64,000 bases of DNA. It comes from Clostridiaceae bacterium BL-3 (GTDB lineage Bacteria; Bacillota; Clostridia; Clostridiales; Clostridiaceae). Every line of letters begins with the position of its first letter. The first letter of the stretch is position 1. The position numbers and the translations under genes were made by a program. Positions 33,937 to 43,442 of this stretch are shown here, piece after piece. The DNA lies in assembly GCA_902809985.1 (NCBI GenBank), contig CADDXC010000001.1, positions 248,001 to 312,000 on the forward strand, read 5' to 3'. The notes under the pieces are model-generated. The model had not been told where the DNA came from. It was given only the letters and a program-made list of their open reading frames with translations, and did no database searches.

Positions 33937-35178
33937 GTGAAAGTGCTTGTTATAGGATCAGGTGGAAGGGAACATGCTATCTGCTGGAAGATAGCTCAGA
34001 GTCCAAAAGTGGAGAAAGTATTTTGCGCCCCGGGTAACGGCGGAATAGAAATAGAAGACAAGTGCAGTAACGTGAATATAACGGATATGGATGGCCTTAT
34101 GGATTTCGCATTGGAAGAAAAAATAGATCTTACTGTAGTTGGTCCTGAGGTTCCGCTTACAGAGGGGATTGTGGATAAATTTAAAGACAGGGGTCTAAGT
34201 ATATTTGGACCCTCTTCGAGAGCGGCAATGCTGGAGGGAAGTAAAATTTATTCCAAGAATTTCATGAAAAAATATGGCATTAAAACTGCAGAGTATGCAG
34301 TTTTTGATCAGATAGATAAAGCTTTGGGATATATTGGAATATGCAGTTATCCTGTGGTTGTAAAAGCAGATGGGCTGGCAGCCGGAAAAGGGGTATTCAT
34401 ATGTCAGAATTACAGAGAAGCAAAATCTGCATTGGAAGATTTAATGATAAGGAATGTGTTCAAAGGGGCAGGAAAAAAAGTGGTTATTGAAGAATTTCTG
34501 CAGGGAGTAGAGGCTTCAATATTGACTATAACAGATGGAAATACCATTGTTCCCTTTATATCTTCAAAGGATCATAAGCAAATTTATGACGGCGGTGTAG
34601 GACCGAATACCGGCGGCATGGGAGCTGTAGCACCAAACCCCTATTGCAGTGAGAAAGTGCTTGAAGATTTTGCAAAAAATATAATGGAACCCACTTTAAG
34701 GGGAATACAGCAGGAGAACTTGGATTATACCGGAATAATTTTCTTTGGAATAATGATAACCAAAAAAGGTGTCTATCTTTTGGAATACAATGTGAGGATG
34801 GGTGATCCGGAAACTCAGGCAGTGCTGCCCCTTATGAAAAGTGATTTTGTGGATCTGATTCAAGCTGCCCTTTCAAAAAGACTTTTGAGTTTCAAGCTGG
34901 AGTGGAGAAAAGGTGCATGCTGCTGTGTAGTGGCAGCTTCTAAAGGATATCCTGCAAAATATGAAACCGGATTTGAAATAGAAGGTTTGAAGAAGGAAAA
35001 CAAAATTTTTGCAGCAGGTGTCAAGAAAGAAAATGGAATTTTTAAAACAAGCGGCGGGAGGGTTCTTGTAACCTATGGAATTGGCGGCAATCTGGAGGAA
35101 GCCATTGAATGTGCCTATGAAAACCTTAAAAGGGTGAGCTTTAATGGCATGTATTTCAGAAAAGATATAGGAAAGTAA
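33937..35178 (+). CDS. purD: phosphoribosylamine-glycine ligase
   Basis: GAR synthetase, 413 residues, ATP-grasp enzyme. N-terminal VIGSGGREHAICWK, GPEVPLTEGI, VKADGLAAGKGV, and LEYNVRMGDPETQAVLP are conserved. GTG 33937 follows AGAAGGGGGT. It is the last gene of the operon; purL/purQS, purB and purK are not in the window and must be elsewhere. Confidence 0.96.
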   Translation: MKVLVIGSGGREHAICWKIAQSPKVEKVFCAPGNGGIEIEDKCSNVNITDMDGLMDFALEEKIDLTVVGPEVPLTEGIVDKFKDRGLSIFGPSSRAAMLEGSKIYSKNFMKKYGIKTAEYAVFDQIDKALGYIGICSYPVVVKADGLAAGKGVFICQNYREAKSALEDLMIRNVFKGAGKKVVIEEFLQGVEASILTITDGNTIVPFISSKDHKQIYDGGVGPNTGGMGAVAPNPYCSEKVLEDFAKNIMEPTLRGIQQENLDYTGIIFFGIMITKKGVYLLEYNVRMGDPETQAVLPLMKSDFVDLIQAALSKRLLSFKLEWRKGACCCVVAASKGYPAKYETGFEIEGLKKENKIFAAGVKKENGIFKTSGGRVLVTYGIGGNLEEAIECAYENLKRVSFNGMYFRKDIGK

Positions 35179-35195
35179 TTCAAATATCAAATCTA

Positions 35196-35225
35196 AGGGG
35201 TTTTTGGTTTTATCCGAAAACCCCT
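35196..35225 (+). terminator. hairpin after purD
   Basis: Stem AGGGGTTTT (35196-35204)/AAAACCCCT (35217-35225), extended by GG/CC inside. No long T-run follows, so it may be a weak terminator or 3'-end stabiliser. Confidence 0.6.
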
Positions 35226-35227
35226 CA

Positions 35228-35272
35228 TTAATTGTGAATTGTACATTGTGCATTGTACATTGTGCATTGTAA
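35228..35272 (+). repeat. tandem ATTGTG/ATTGTA repeat
   Basis: Alternating nine-to-ten-base units (GAATTGTACATTGTGCATTG, then again) directly after the pur operon. The unit is related to the array at 28051 before the same operon. Confidence 0.7.
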
Positions 35273-35380
35273 AAAGGGTCAGCTTTTAATTTATTGTTAC
35301 ATAATACTTTTTAAGTGGAAATAATTTTAAGTTAATAGTAAAATATAAAATAGTTCTTATCTTATGGAGGTTATTTTAAT

Positions 35381-36388
35381 ATGAGTAATGCGAAAAGGAG
35401 AAAGAGGAAAAAGAAGAAGAGATCTTCTTTTAAAATGTTTTTGATATTTGTAATCTATGAGCTTGTAGTGGTTGTGGTTACTACTCCATTGCTTGTATTT
35501 TACGGTCCCTTTAAAAATGTAAGAAATCAAATAGTGGCAACAGCTATGGCAACTTTCAGCCATCAATACATAGCTACTTTATTTTTGTCAAAAGACAAGA
35601 TAAACCAAATACTTCAGGAAGGAAAAAATGGTCAGACTACCAGTGCAGAAGCTGAAAATCTAAATGGAGTAAATATAGCTCATGTGGGTGATAAGAGTAT
35701 AAAGAGGTATGACATAGATACTTCAAAATTCAACGGCTATATTCTGGAAATAGACGATCCTAAAAGGATACGAATAGGGTATACCAGTAAACTCAGGGAA
35801 GTAGGAGAGAGGACCAGTGAGATAGCCAAAAGAAATGGAGCAGTGGCTGCTATAAATGGAGGGGGATTTTCCGATAAAACAAGCAGCGGAAAGCTCTGGG
35901 TAGGAACAGGGGCTTATCCGGAGGGAATTATAATATCCGGGGGAAAGCTCATATACAGTGATGTAAATCCTGATGGAGAAATAAATGTGACGGCTTTTAC
36001 TCCAAGCGGAAGGCTCATAGTGGGAGATCATACCTTAAATGAATTACTTTCCCAGGGTGTGGTAGAGGCTATTTCTTTTAGAAATTCTCTCATAATAAAT
36101 GGTAAGACTGTAGCTGTGGAAAATGAAGGACTAAACCCCAGGACAGCTATAGGACAAAAAGCAGATGGAACCATAGTCATGCTGGCCATAGACGGTAGGA
36201 AAGGACTTAAAATGGGAGCTTCTTTGAAAGATGTACAGAATATACTCCTCAAGCAGGGGGTTGTGAATGCAAGCAATCTGGATGGAGGATCTTCTACTAC
36301 TATGTACTTAAACGGTGAGGTCATAAACAATCCAAGTGACTGGAACGGGGAGAGGACTGTGGCTACAGCCATATATGTAAAACCCTAG
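35381..36388 (+). CDS. phosphodiester glycosidase (NAGPA-domain) protein
   Basis: 335 residues: a very basic N-terminus (RRKRKKKKRS), one membrane segment (about 20-42), then an extracellular NAGPA domain (PF09992) with AAINGGGFSDKTSSG, GLNPRTAIGQKADGTIVMLAIDGR and the C-terminal ASNLDGGSSTTMYLNG. The family cleaves phosphodiester-linked sugars and is often encoded beside exopolysaccharide or wall-polymer genes. ATG 35381 follows TGGAGG. The next gene starts 15 bases after its stop. Confidence 0.88.
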   Translation: MSNAKRRKRKKKKRSSFKMFLIFVIYELVVVVVTTPLLVFYGPFKNVRNQIVATAMATFSHQYIATLFLSKDKINQILQEGKNGQTTSAEAENLNGVNIAHVGDKSIKRYDIDTSKFNGYILEIDDPKRIRIGYTSKLREVGERTSEIAKRNGAVAAINGGGFSDKTSSGKLWVGTGAYPEGIIISGGKLIYSDVNPDGEINVTAFTPSGRLIVGDHTLNELLSQGVVEAISFRNSLIINGKTVAVENEGLNPRTAIGQKADGTIVMLAIDGRKGLKMGASLKDVQNILLKQGVVNASNLDGGSSTTMYLNGEVINNPSDWNGERTVATAIYVKP

Positions 36389-36402
36389 AGGAGAGTGGAT
36401 GG

Positions 36403-37449
36403 ATGAAAAACTTTAAGAGAATAATTATTTGGACTCTGATACCTGTAGTTATAGAATTAATAGGGCTTTTGTGTCTTAACTTGTTTTATTTCAACGGGGA
36501 TGCAAATTTCAGCATAAAAAAGGTTGATATTTCTTCAAAACAGGCAGAGCATAAAATAAAAGTGAAAATACCGGAATATGCAGAGCAGATCAAAGTGGCA
36601 AGCAGTGGGAATTACATATCCTATTATGACGGTCAGTCACTGCATGTGGTTGATACCATTAAAAATGATGAAAAAGAAGTAAATCTTGAAAATGAGTTGT
36701 CCTATTATACCTGGAATCTGGATACTGATAATATGTTTATAGCGGAGAAAACAAGTACAGGAGGAAATTCAAGTAATTTAAAGTTTGAATCATATGATGC
36801 AAAACGTGATGAAATATACCCTCTGAAAAATTTGGATAAGAATCAGGATCTTTCCATACTGCTGCCGGACGACTCCTATGAGGTTAAACGAGTAGCATTT
36901 TCAGGACCAAGTAATGTGGTATATGTGATGAGTCTTGGAAATGAAGAGACAAATGGGAGAATATACAGGATAGATGTCATGATAAGGATGAATTTAGTTA
37001 ATTTTGGAAGATGCCGTCTTGGAAATATAGCAGCTGTAAATGATGAAAATGGCGACGAGATCATATATGAAGACAGAACCTATAATAGAATCAGAACGGG
37101 AAGGGGAAGGGTGATAGCAACAGGGGAAAATGCCATGCATTATCTTCTAAATACAGATGAAAACAATAATATATACATAGGAAATGGTGAAAATAATAAG
37201 GTCAATAAAATATTCATAAGTAATCTGGATGTTGACAAGAGAAAAATATATACTTTGCCCTCATATGTGAATAAAAACAACATATATATCACCAGAGACA
37301 GAAAAATATATGTGGATAATCCGGAAGCTGGCGAAGTAAAGGAACTTACTACGGGAAAGGTGACTAAATATGACGGAAAATTGATATCTTTATATGAATA
37401 TGGCATAGTAAGTCAAGATGGAAATAAAATAGTTAACAGTTTATTTTAA
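36403..37449 (+). CDS. membrane-anchored extracellular protein of unknown function
   Basis: 348 residues. One N-terminal membrane segment (about 6-28) then a long extracellular part rich in Asp, Asn and Tyr that reads as a series of beta-strands with turns such as NYISYYDGQSLHVVD, suggesting a beta-propeller-like fold. I recognise no catalytic motif. It follows the NAGPA gene by 15 bases and is probably its operon partner, so a shared role in a cell-surface glycopolymer is a guess. ATG 36403 follows GAGGAGAG. Confidence 0.7.
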   Translation: MKNFKRIIIWTLIPVVIELIGLLCLNLFYFNGDANFSIKKVDISSKQAEHKIKVKIPEYAEQIKVASSGNYISYYDGQSLHVVDTIKNDEKEVNLENELSYYTWNLDTDNMFIAEKTSTGGNSSNLKFESYDAKRDEIYPLKNLDKNQDLSILLPDDSYEVKRVAFSGPSNVVYVMSLGNEETNGRIYRIDVMIRMNLVNFGRCRLGNIAAVNDENGDEIIYEDRTYNRIRTGRGRVIATGENAMHYLLNTDENNNIYIGNGENNKVNKIFISNLDVDKRKIYTLPSYVNKNNIYITRDRKIYVDNPEAGEVKELTTGKVTKYDGKLISLYEYGIVSQDGNKIVNSLF

Positions 37450-37473
37450 CATGTTGATATATTGTTTAAAATC

Positions 37474-37558
37474 AAAGTTCAAAGTTCAATTATAAAATTT
37501 AGCAGATTTTTACTAAAGTTAAAAATCTTCATAATTTTATATTCTTGCTTTGAACTTT
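37474..37558. repeat. nested palindrome (MITE-like hairpin)
   Basis: Three nested stems: AAAGTTCAAAG/CTTTGAACTTT (37474-37484, 37548-37558), ATAAAATT/AATTTTAT (37492-37499, 37533-37540), and AGATTTTT/AAAAATCT (37504-37511, 37521-37528). It lies just after the unknown envelope gene and may serve as terminator. A similar layout is at 62056-62162. A 60-codon frame across it is not credible as a gene. Confidence 0.75.
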
Positions 37559-37968
37559 ATTTATTTATGTCAATTTCCAGTTTAACATACAGAAAATTAA
37601 TAGTGTATATTAATATGATATTAGAAATATATAATTTAAAATAATATATAATTAATTATTTTAATTCACAATTTTAAATATTTTTATTATTATTAATTGT
37701 TTATAATTTAAAATATATGTACTATATATTTTTTAGATATTATTAAAATGCAAAAAATATATACCTAAAAATGACATAATTATATTTTTAAAAAAGAATT
37801 TAATTGCGAATAATGCTGTAAAACCAATGATTACAAGGGATAAGCAAAAAGACACAATTCATTAAATAATATTCAGAATATTTTTTATATTAATTTAAAC
37901 AAATAAATTTATGCTATAATTATAATAGTTTTAAATTTATTAATATTATTTTTGAAGGGAGTGTAAGT
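37559..37968. other. AT-rich intergenic stretch before the first permease
   Basis: About 410 bases of very AT-rich DNA. I see no riboswitch, T-box or RNA gene. A GAAGGGAGTG ribosome site precedes the permease start at 37969. A TATAAT-like box (TATAATTATAATAG, about 37915) is a candidate promoter. Confidence 0.5.
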
Positions 37969-39396
37969 ATGGCTACAAATAATTCTATATTTAGGACTAA
38001 AGAGCTAGATAAGTTGTTAGCCGAAACTAAGGGGAAAAAATCATTGAAAAAAGTATTGGGACCTCTTGAACTCGCCATGTTGGGAATAGGTGCCATAGTT
38101 GGGACGGGCATCTTTGTACTGACAGGGGTTGCTGCTGCAAATTACGCAGGGCCAGCACTAATATTATCTTTTATATTCTCGGGAGTTACATGTTGTTTTG
38201 CCGCGCTATGCTATTCGGAAATGGCCGCAATGATTCCTGTAGCAGGTAGTGCCTATACCTTTGGCTATGTAGGTTTAGGTGAAATATGGGCCTGGATGAT
38301 AGGCTGGGATTTACTGATGGAATATATGGTAGCGGTTTCAGCAGTTGCGGTTGGATGGTCTGGTTATATAGTGGCACTTTTCGAATCTGGAGGAATCAAA
38401 TTACCAGCAGCCTTAGTCAATCCGCCTGCAAACGGAGGTATAATAAATCTGCCATGTATATTGATCTTGCTTGTAATAGTACTTTTCCTTTTCAGAGGCA
38501 TGAGCCAGAGTGCAAAACTCAATGATATACTTGTTTTGATAAAATTAAGTGTGGTAATACTGTTCATAATTTTAGGAGTAGGACATATTAAACCCACTAA
38601 CTATCACCCATTTTTCCCTTATGGTGTCAGCGGCGTATTTAAGGGCGCAGCAGTTATATTCTTTGCCTATATAGGTTTTGATGCTGTTTCCACGGCAGCT
38701 GAAGAAGTTAAAAATCCACAAAAGGATCTGCCTATAGGTATATTAGGTTCCCTGCTTGTCTGTACTTTATTGTATATATTGGTTTCAGCAGTGCTGACAG
38801 GAGTGCTTCCATATTATACTTATAAAACTACTGCAGCTCCAGTGGCGTTTGCACTGCAAAAGATAGGGATTTCCTGGGGATCTGCACTGGTATCTATTGG
38901 CGCAGTGTGCGGACTTACTTCTGTACTTCTGGTTATGACTTATGGTTCAACCCGTATATTGTTCTCATTGTCCAGAGATGGCCTGCTCCCTGAAGTTTTT
39001 TCAGATGTACATCCTAAATTTAGAACACCTATAAAGAGTACTATGCTTGTTGGAGTTATAGTAATGCTGCTGTCAGGATTTGTTTCTCTGGGAGAGCTGG
39101 CAACGCTTACAAACATAGGTACATTGATTGCCTTCATTATAGTATCTGCTTCAGTCATAGTTTTGAGGAAGACAAGACCGGAATATGAGAGGCCGTTTAG
39201 ATGTCCATGGGTACCTTTTGTTCCTGCAGTGTCTATAATATTTTGTGCTTATCTGATATGGAATCTGCCTCATTTTACTCAAATGGTATGTGTAATATGG
39301 TTGTGCATAGGGGCTGTAATCTATTTCACTTATAGTAGAAGTCACAGTTTAATGAGTAAGGAGGAAAATGTAGTTTCTCCAACGGATGGAAAGTAG
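37969..39396 (+). CDS. APC-superfamily amino acid permease (paralog 1)
   Basis: 475 residues with about 12 membrane segments and a cytoplasmic N-terminus (FRTKELDKLLAET). The first helix carries GIGAIVGTGIFVLTG, the substrate-binding glycine-rich loop of APC carriers. The stretch YVGLGEIWAWMIGWDLL and FFAYIGFDAVSTAAEEVKNP place it near cationic/small amino acid permeases such as YfnA/YhdG. It is a close paralog of the next gene. The substrate is unknown. Confidence 0.93.
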   Translation: MATNNSIFRTKELDKLLAETKGKKSLKKVLGPLELAMLGIGAIVGTGIFVLTGVAAANYAGPALILSFIFSGVTCCFAALCYSEMAAMIPVAGSAYTFGYVGLGEIWAWMIGWDLLMEYMVAVSAVAVGWSGYIVALFESGGIKLPAALVNPPANGGIINLPCILILLVIVLFLFRGMSQSAKLNDILVLIKLSVVILFIILGVGHIKPTNYHPFFPYGVSGVFKGAAVIFFAYIGFDAVSTAAEEVKNPQKDLPIGILGSLLVCTLLYILVSAVLTGVLPYYTYKTTAAPVAFALQKIGISWGSALVSIGAVCGLTSVLLVMTYGSTRILFSLSRDGLLPEVFSDVHPKFRTPIKSTMLVGVIVMLLSGFVSLGELATLTNIGTLIAFIIVSASVIVLRKTRPEYERPFRCPWVPFVPAVSIIFCAYLIWNLPHFTQMVCVIWLCIGAVIYFTYSRSHSLMSKEENVVSPTDGK

Positions 39397-39453
39397 TCTG
39401 ATGATATATTATTGATTCTCATTTACTGTTTTATAAAATAATAGTAAATCGTA

Positions 39454-39500
39454 TAAAAGAGGGGAGATGCCGGGATGCAGGGCATCTTTCCTCTTTTATT
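39454..39500 (+). terminator. intrinsic terminator of permease 1
   Basis: An 18-bp stem TAAAAGAGGGGAGATGCC/GGCATCTTTCCTCTTTTA (G-U pairs included) followed by TTTTA. Confidence 0.85.
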
Positions 39501-39770
39501 TTAAATGAATACATAATTGTATTCATTTAGTATATAGTATAAATATTTTAATAAATATATTATAAATAAAAATTTATAAATATAATTGTTCTTTTATATA
39601 TATTTTTATAGATTATATAAAATATTATATTGCAAATATATGCAATATAGAATAAATTAAATTTTTTAGAATATAATAATTATTATGACTAATAGAAGTA
39701 TTAAATTATAATATGCTATTATATTAAGAGTATGTAAATTCAATGAAGATTATGTACTCTTAATTTTTAT
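39501..39770 (+). promoter_or_regulatory. AT-rich leader of permease 2 with terminator-like hairpin
   Basis: Mostly featureless AT-rich DNA, but at 39723-39764 a perfect 10-bp stem ATTAAGAGTA/TACTCTTAAT is followed by TTTTATT, about 40 bases before the ribosome site GAAAGGAG. It could be an attenuator for the permease. No known amino acid riboswitch or T-box core is seen. Confidence 0.45.
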
Positions 39771-39820
39771 TGAATTGATAATTTATAAAGTGTTTTATTT
39801 ACTGAAAGGAGACAACATAC

Positions 39821-41221
39821 ATGGGAAAATCAAATTCGATTTTCAGGACAAAATCTGTAGAGGAATTACTGAATAATTCTCAATCAAAAAAAGGAGGATT
39901 GAGAAAAAGTTTAGGCGCATTTGAACTGACGATGATGGGAATTGGAGCAGTTATCGGAACAGGTATATTTGTATTAACCGGAGTTGCAGCTGCAAATTAT
40001 GCTGGACCAGCATTAATTCTTTCATTTATAGTTTCAGGTATGACCTGTGCTTTTGCAGCGTTATGTTATGCAGAATTATCTGTTATGATGCCTATAGCGG
40101 GAAGTGCCTATACGTATGGTTATGTGGGACTTGGAGAAATATGGGCATGGATTATAGGATGGGACCTAATACTTGAATATACAGTAACGGTGGCAACGGT
40201 TACTGTAGGCTGGTCTGCATATGTAGTTCAAATATTACAGGCGATAGGAATCAATATACCAGCTGCTTTTAGCAATCCACTCGGATTAAATGGTGGTATC
40301 ATAAATTTGCCCTGCATATTTATTTTAGCTATAATCATCACTTTTTTAGTTAGGGGAGTAAGCCAGAGTGCTAAGCTCAACGATGCTTTAGTTGTCATAA
40401 AGTTGGGAGTAGTCATACTATTCATTGTTCTTGCATCAGGACATGTGAAACCGATTAATTGGCATCCATTTTTCCCTTACGGAGTAAATGGAGTATTTAA
40501 AGGAGCAGCAATAATATTTTTCGCCTATGTCGGGTTTGATGCAGTAGCTACTGCAGCAGAAGAAGTTAAAAATCCTCAGAGAGATTTACCAATTGGTATA
40601 ATATGCTCACTTCTTATATGTACTGCATTGTATATTATAGTTTCAGCAGTGCTGACAGGAGTACTTCCATATTATGTGTATAAAAACACTGCTGCTCCAG
40701 TGGCATTTGCACTTCAAAAAATAGGCATTTCATGGGGCTCTGCTCTAGTTTCAGTAGGTGCTCTTTGCGGTCTTACCTCGGTACTTTTAGTTATGTGTTT
40801 TGGAGGTACCCGTATATTATTTTCACTTTCCAGGGATGGACTTCTTCCAAAGATGTTTTCGGAGGTAAATCCTAAATATGGAACACCAGTGAAAAGTACA
40901 ATTTTAATAGGAACCGTGGCAATGATTCTTTCAGGTTTTTTACAAGTTGGAAGACTGGCTGAGATGACTAACATAGGTACTCTAATTGCCTTTATAATAG
41001 TTTCATTGTCTGTAATTATTTTAAGAAAGAAAAGGCCCGATTTAGAAAGAAAATTTAAATGTCCAGGGGTTCCATTCACTCCTATAATTGCAGTTGTATT
41101 TTGTTCAGTCTTGGTTGTATCTCTGCCTACTTTTACCAAGATAGTGTTTGTAATCTGGCTGGGTGTAGGATTTTCTATATATTTTATATATGGAAGAAAA
41201 CACAGTACTATGAATGAGTGA
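39821..41221 (+). CDS. APC-superfamily amino acid permease (paralog 2)
   Basis: 466 residues, clearly homologous to the preceding permease over the whole length. Shared blocks include GIGAVIGTGIFVLTG, YVGLGEIWAW, SQSAKLND, and GISWGSALVS. Each is transcribed on its own: a strong terminator separates them and each has a long leader. Differences cluster in helix 6 to 8 and in the C-terminus, so substrates may differ. ATG 39821 follows GAAAGGAGAC. Confidence 0.93.
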   Translation: MGKSNSIFRTKSVEELLNNSQSKKGGLRKSLGAFELTMMGIGAVIGTGIFVLTGVAAANYAGPALILSFIVSGMTCAFAALCYAELSVMMPIAGSAYTYGYVGLGEIWAWIIGWDLILEYTVTVATVTVGWSAYVVQILQAIGINIPAAFSNPLGLNGGIINLPCIFILAIIITFLVRGVSQSAKLNDALVVIKLGVVILFIVLASGHVKPINWHPFFPYGVNGVFKGAAIIFFAYVGFDAVATAAEEVKNPQRDLPIGIICSLLICTALYIIVSAVLTGVLPYYVYKNTAAPVAFALQKIGISWGSALVSVGALCGLTSVLLVMCFGGTRILFSLSRDGLLPKMFSEVNPKYGTPVKSTILIGTVAMILSGFLQVGRLAEMTNIGTLIAFIIVSLSVIILRKKRPDLERKFKCPGVPFTPIIAVVFCSVLVVSLPTFTKIVFVIWLGVGFSIYFIYGRKHSTMNE

Positions 41222-41238
41222 ACTTTAAATGTAAATCA

Positions 41239-41268
41239 TGAGCATTAGGGAAATTTCCCTAATGCTCA
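41239..41268. terminator. bidirectional terminator
   Basis: Perfect inverted repeat TGAGCATTAGGGA/TCCCTAATGCTCA with an AAATT centre, between convergent genes. Confidence 0.8.
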
Positions 41269-41288
41269 TTTAAGAAGCCTGTTTATTT

Positions 41289-42176
41289 TCACTTGAAATA
41301 ATATAATTTGCCGTCCTCCACGGAATAATTTATAAGTTTATTGTTATATAAATAGGATAGAAAGGCTGATATTCCACTGAGATCTAAATGATATTCATAA
41401 AAATTTAAAGATAAATTGTTCAATATAGTTATGTTCTCCAATATATCCTCCCGGGTGAGGGGCTGATCCAGAAGATCTAGGATTTCGTTTTTGTAATTGT
41501 GTATATTGGATATGTTCTTATCTGCTAATTCGGATATTTGACTTTTATCAAGTAATTTTTTTGAGTGTCCTATTAAGAAATAATCTGCTTCCATGTCCTT
41601 TATTTTGTTCAATGAAGATAGGCTGTCATCTATATTATATAAGTACGGAAAAGAGTATTTATTAAGTATCTCGCTGCTGAAAATTGAATCTCCAAGGAAA
41701 CATACTCTTTCAGGTGTTATTATTCCTATGTGTTCTATGGAATGACCGGGCAGGGCAATGATGTCGAATTTTTCATCATTCAATTTGTTTATTCCATAAT
41801 CCAGAATAAAATCTACATCTATAGGCTTATTGCTTCTATCGAAAGCTCTTGAAGGATAGGATGAAGAAAGCATAGATGAAAAAAGCTCCTGATTTTCCAT
41901 GAATAGACTTTCCTTTTTAGAAGTATATACAAGACAACCTGGATAATTTTTTTTGAAATACAAATTGCCGCCGCAGTGGTCTAAATGACTGTGGGTGTTT
42001 ATTATGAATTTGGGGTGAAGGTTATTTTCAATAAGCAGATTGTCTATTTTTTTAGCCTCACTGTTATTTATACCTGTATCTGCAATCAGGCAGTTTTTAT
42101 TTTTGAAAATAAATATTCCGCAATTGGTTGGGCCATCTATATAATAAGTGTTGCCTTTTATTTTATTCAAATTCAT
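41289..42176 (-). CDS. MBL-fold metallohydrolase
   Basis: 295 residues. The metallo-beta-lactamase metal motif is NTHSHLDHCGG; further ligands are in LPGHSIEH and IGHSK near residue 205. The C-terminal 80 residues form a helical, winged-helix-like part seen in many hydroxyacylglutathione-hydrolase-like MBL proteins. Cytoplasmic, no signal peptide. The function could be glyoxalase II-like or lactonase-like; nothing around it helps. Confidence 0.85.
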   Translation of the reverse strand: MNLNKIKGNTYYIDGPTNCGIFIFKNKNCLIADTGINNSEAKKIDNLLIENNLHPKFIINTHSHLDHCGGNLYFKKNYPGCLVYTSKKESLFMENQELFSSMLSSSYPSRAFDRSNKPIDVDFILDYGINKLNDEKFDIIALPGHSIEHIGIITPERVCFLGDSIFSSEILNKYSFPYLYNIDDSLSSLNKIKDMEADYFLIGHSKKLLDKSQISELADKNISNIHNYKNEILDLLDQPLTREDILENITILNNLSLNFYEYHLDLSGISAFLSYLYNNKLINYSVEDGKLYYFK

Positions 42177-42336
42177 TTAATGACACTTCCCTTGAAAGTT
42201 AAATATCAAATTTCTATTAGTTTTTCTTTAATTAAATGATAGCATATTTTATTAAATTTTGAAATTTATATATTGAGGTGATATAATTTAATAAGTATTT
42301 TTATACGATAAATATTAATAGATGGGGGTATATTTT

Positions 42337-42657
42337 ATGGATTCCACGATGACAGGTCTGCTAACTTTTTTAGGATTTATAGGTATTATTCAGGGACTGG
42401 GGATGAAATACAGCAAGTCGGTACGTAAGAAATTTATGCTGGACGCAGAAGGTGTGGACAAAAAATACGTTAATTTTAAAATAAATTTTCTTATTATAAT
42501 GGGAACAGTGGTATTGATAATTGAACTTATTACATATTTTTATCCTCAAGCGGGCACTAAAATGGAGATATTGTTGTCTGCATTTTTACTTTTGGCAATT
42601 ACTTCGGATTTTGTATATAAGAAAACCAGAAACAGGAAAAGAAATAAGTCAAAATAA
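42337..42657 (+). CDS. small membrane protein, 106 residues
   Basis: Two hydrophobic segments (about 8-24 and 48-72) and a third near 80-95, with basic ends (KSVRKK, KTRNRKRNKSK). The layout resembles DUF3784-type small membrane proteins, but I cannot be sure. ATG 42337 follows GATGGGGG; the ATG at 42322 is part of that site. It converges on the next gene. Confidence 0.65.
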   Translation: MDSTMTGLLTFLGFIGIIQGLGMKYSKSVRKKFMLDAEGVDKKYVNFKINFLIIMGTVVLIIELITYFYPQAGTKMEILLSAFLLLAITSDFVYKKTRNRKRNKSK

Positions 42658-42672
42658 CTTATTTGTCTGAAA

Positions 42673-43308
42673 TCATAAATTTTTCATAGTACAAAGATCT
42701 CTGTTAGGACATCGGGAACAATCATGATCTTTTTTACTCAGAGGTAAATTTTCATCGGCTCCGTATATATATGCCATGGAATAGCTGGAGGAAAGCATAA
42801 AGCCTTCCGTAACAGTTAAGTTTAAAAATTTTTCTGCATCCAATTTTTCAAGTATGTTTTTTTGATATTTAAGTGGTAATTCTCCATCACCGGGTGATAT
42901 TCTGCAGCTAAGTCCCAAATTTAATTCCTTTGATTTGCTGTAAATATGATTGAAAAGCTGGGAACTTGTTTCAAAGAGATAGGAAGTGAACATTGCATCC
43001 ATTACCATTCCCTTTTTCATGTTCCCGTAAGAAAAAAATTCATTTATTTTTTTGCTGCAGTTGTCTCCTAAACTTATTATACAATATATTATATGGCTGT
43101 AATTCTCAATAATTTTATAAAGAGAACTATTGTCATTTTTTTCTATGCTGAATACACCTACAGGTTCCGCTGTTTCATATACTGTGGGAAGGAGTAAGTT
43201 GTATAAGCTTTTTATTTCCCTTTCTTCTAATATTTCGCCATAGGATTTTAGCGCTTGAAATACCTGGGATCTATTTAATTTAAAATCAAAATTCAATGTT
43301 ACTTCCAT
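42673..43308 (-). CDS. B12-dependent methionine synthase activation-domain-like protein
   Basis: Stand-alone protein of 211 residues that resembles the activation (AdoMet-binding) domain of MetH. The hallmark CRISPGDGELPLKYQ and the following LTVTEGFMLSSSYSMAYIYG match the reactivation loop and SAM-binding stretch. A C-terminal Cys cluster (DCSRCPNRDLC) is added, which MetH lacks but which fits an iron-sulfur site. Start ATG 43308 has GGAGGAAG upstream on the minus strand; a longer start at 43359 has none. In acetogens such proteins are thought to reactivate corrinoid methyltransferases. No metH or mtr gene is nearby. Confidence 0.82.
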   Translation of the reverse strand: MEVTLNFDFKLNRSQVFQALKSYGEILEEREIKSLYNLLLPTVYETAEPVGVFSIEKNDNSSLYKIIENYSHIIYCIISLGDNCSKKINEFFSYGNMKKGMVMDAMFTSYLFETSSQLFNHIYSKSKELNLGLSCRISPGDGELPLKYQKNILEKLDAEKFLNLTVTEGFMLSSSYSMAYIYGADENLPLSKKDHDCSRCPNRDLCTMKNL

Positions 43309-43442
43309 GCTAGTTCTTCCTCCGCTTATTAATGCATCTACATGCATATATATGATCATATCATATTAAATAGTATATTTTCAATATGTAATGTTGAACA
43401 AGCAGATGAATTTGGCAAATACAAGCAGCTGTTAGATGATAT

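Noticed and set aside
37462-37644. 60-codon frame
   Set aside because: It runs through a nested palindrome, has no ribosome site and a composition set by AT-rich DNA.
37559-39820. T-box or lysine riboswitch before the amino acid permeases
   Set aside because: No T-box sequence and no lysine aptamer core found in the AT-rich leaders.
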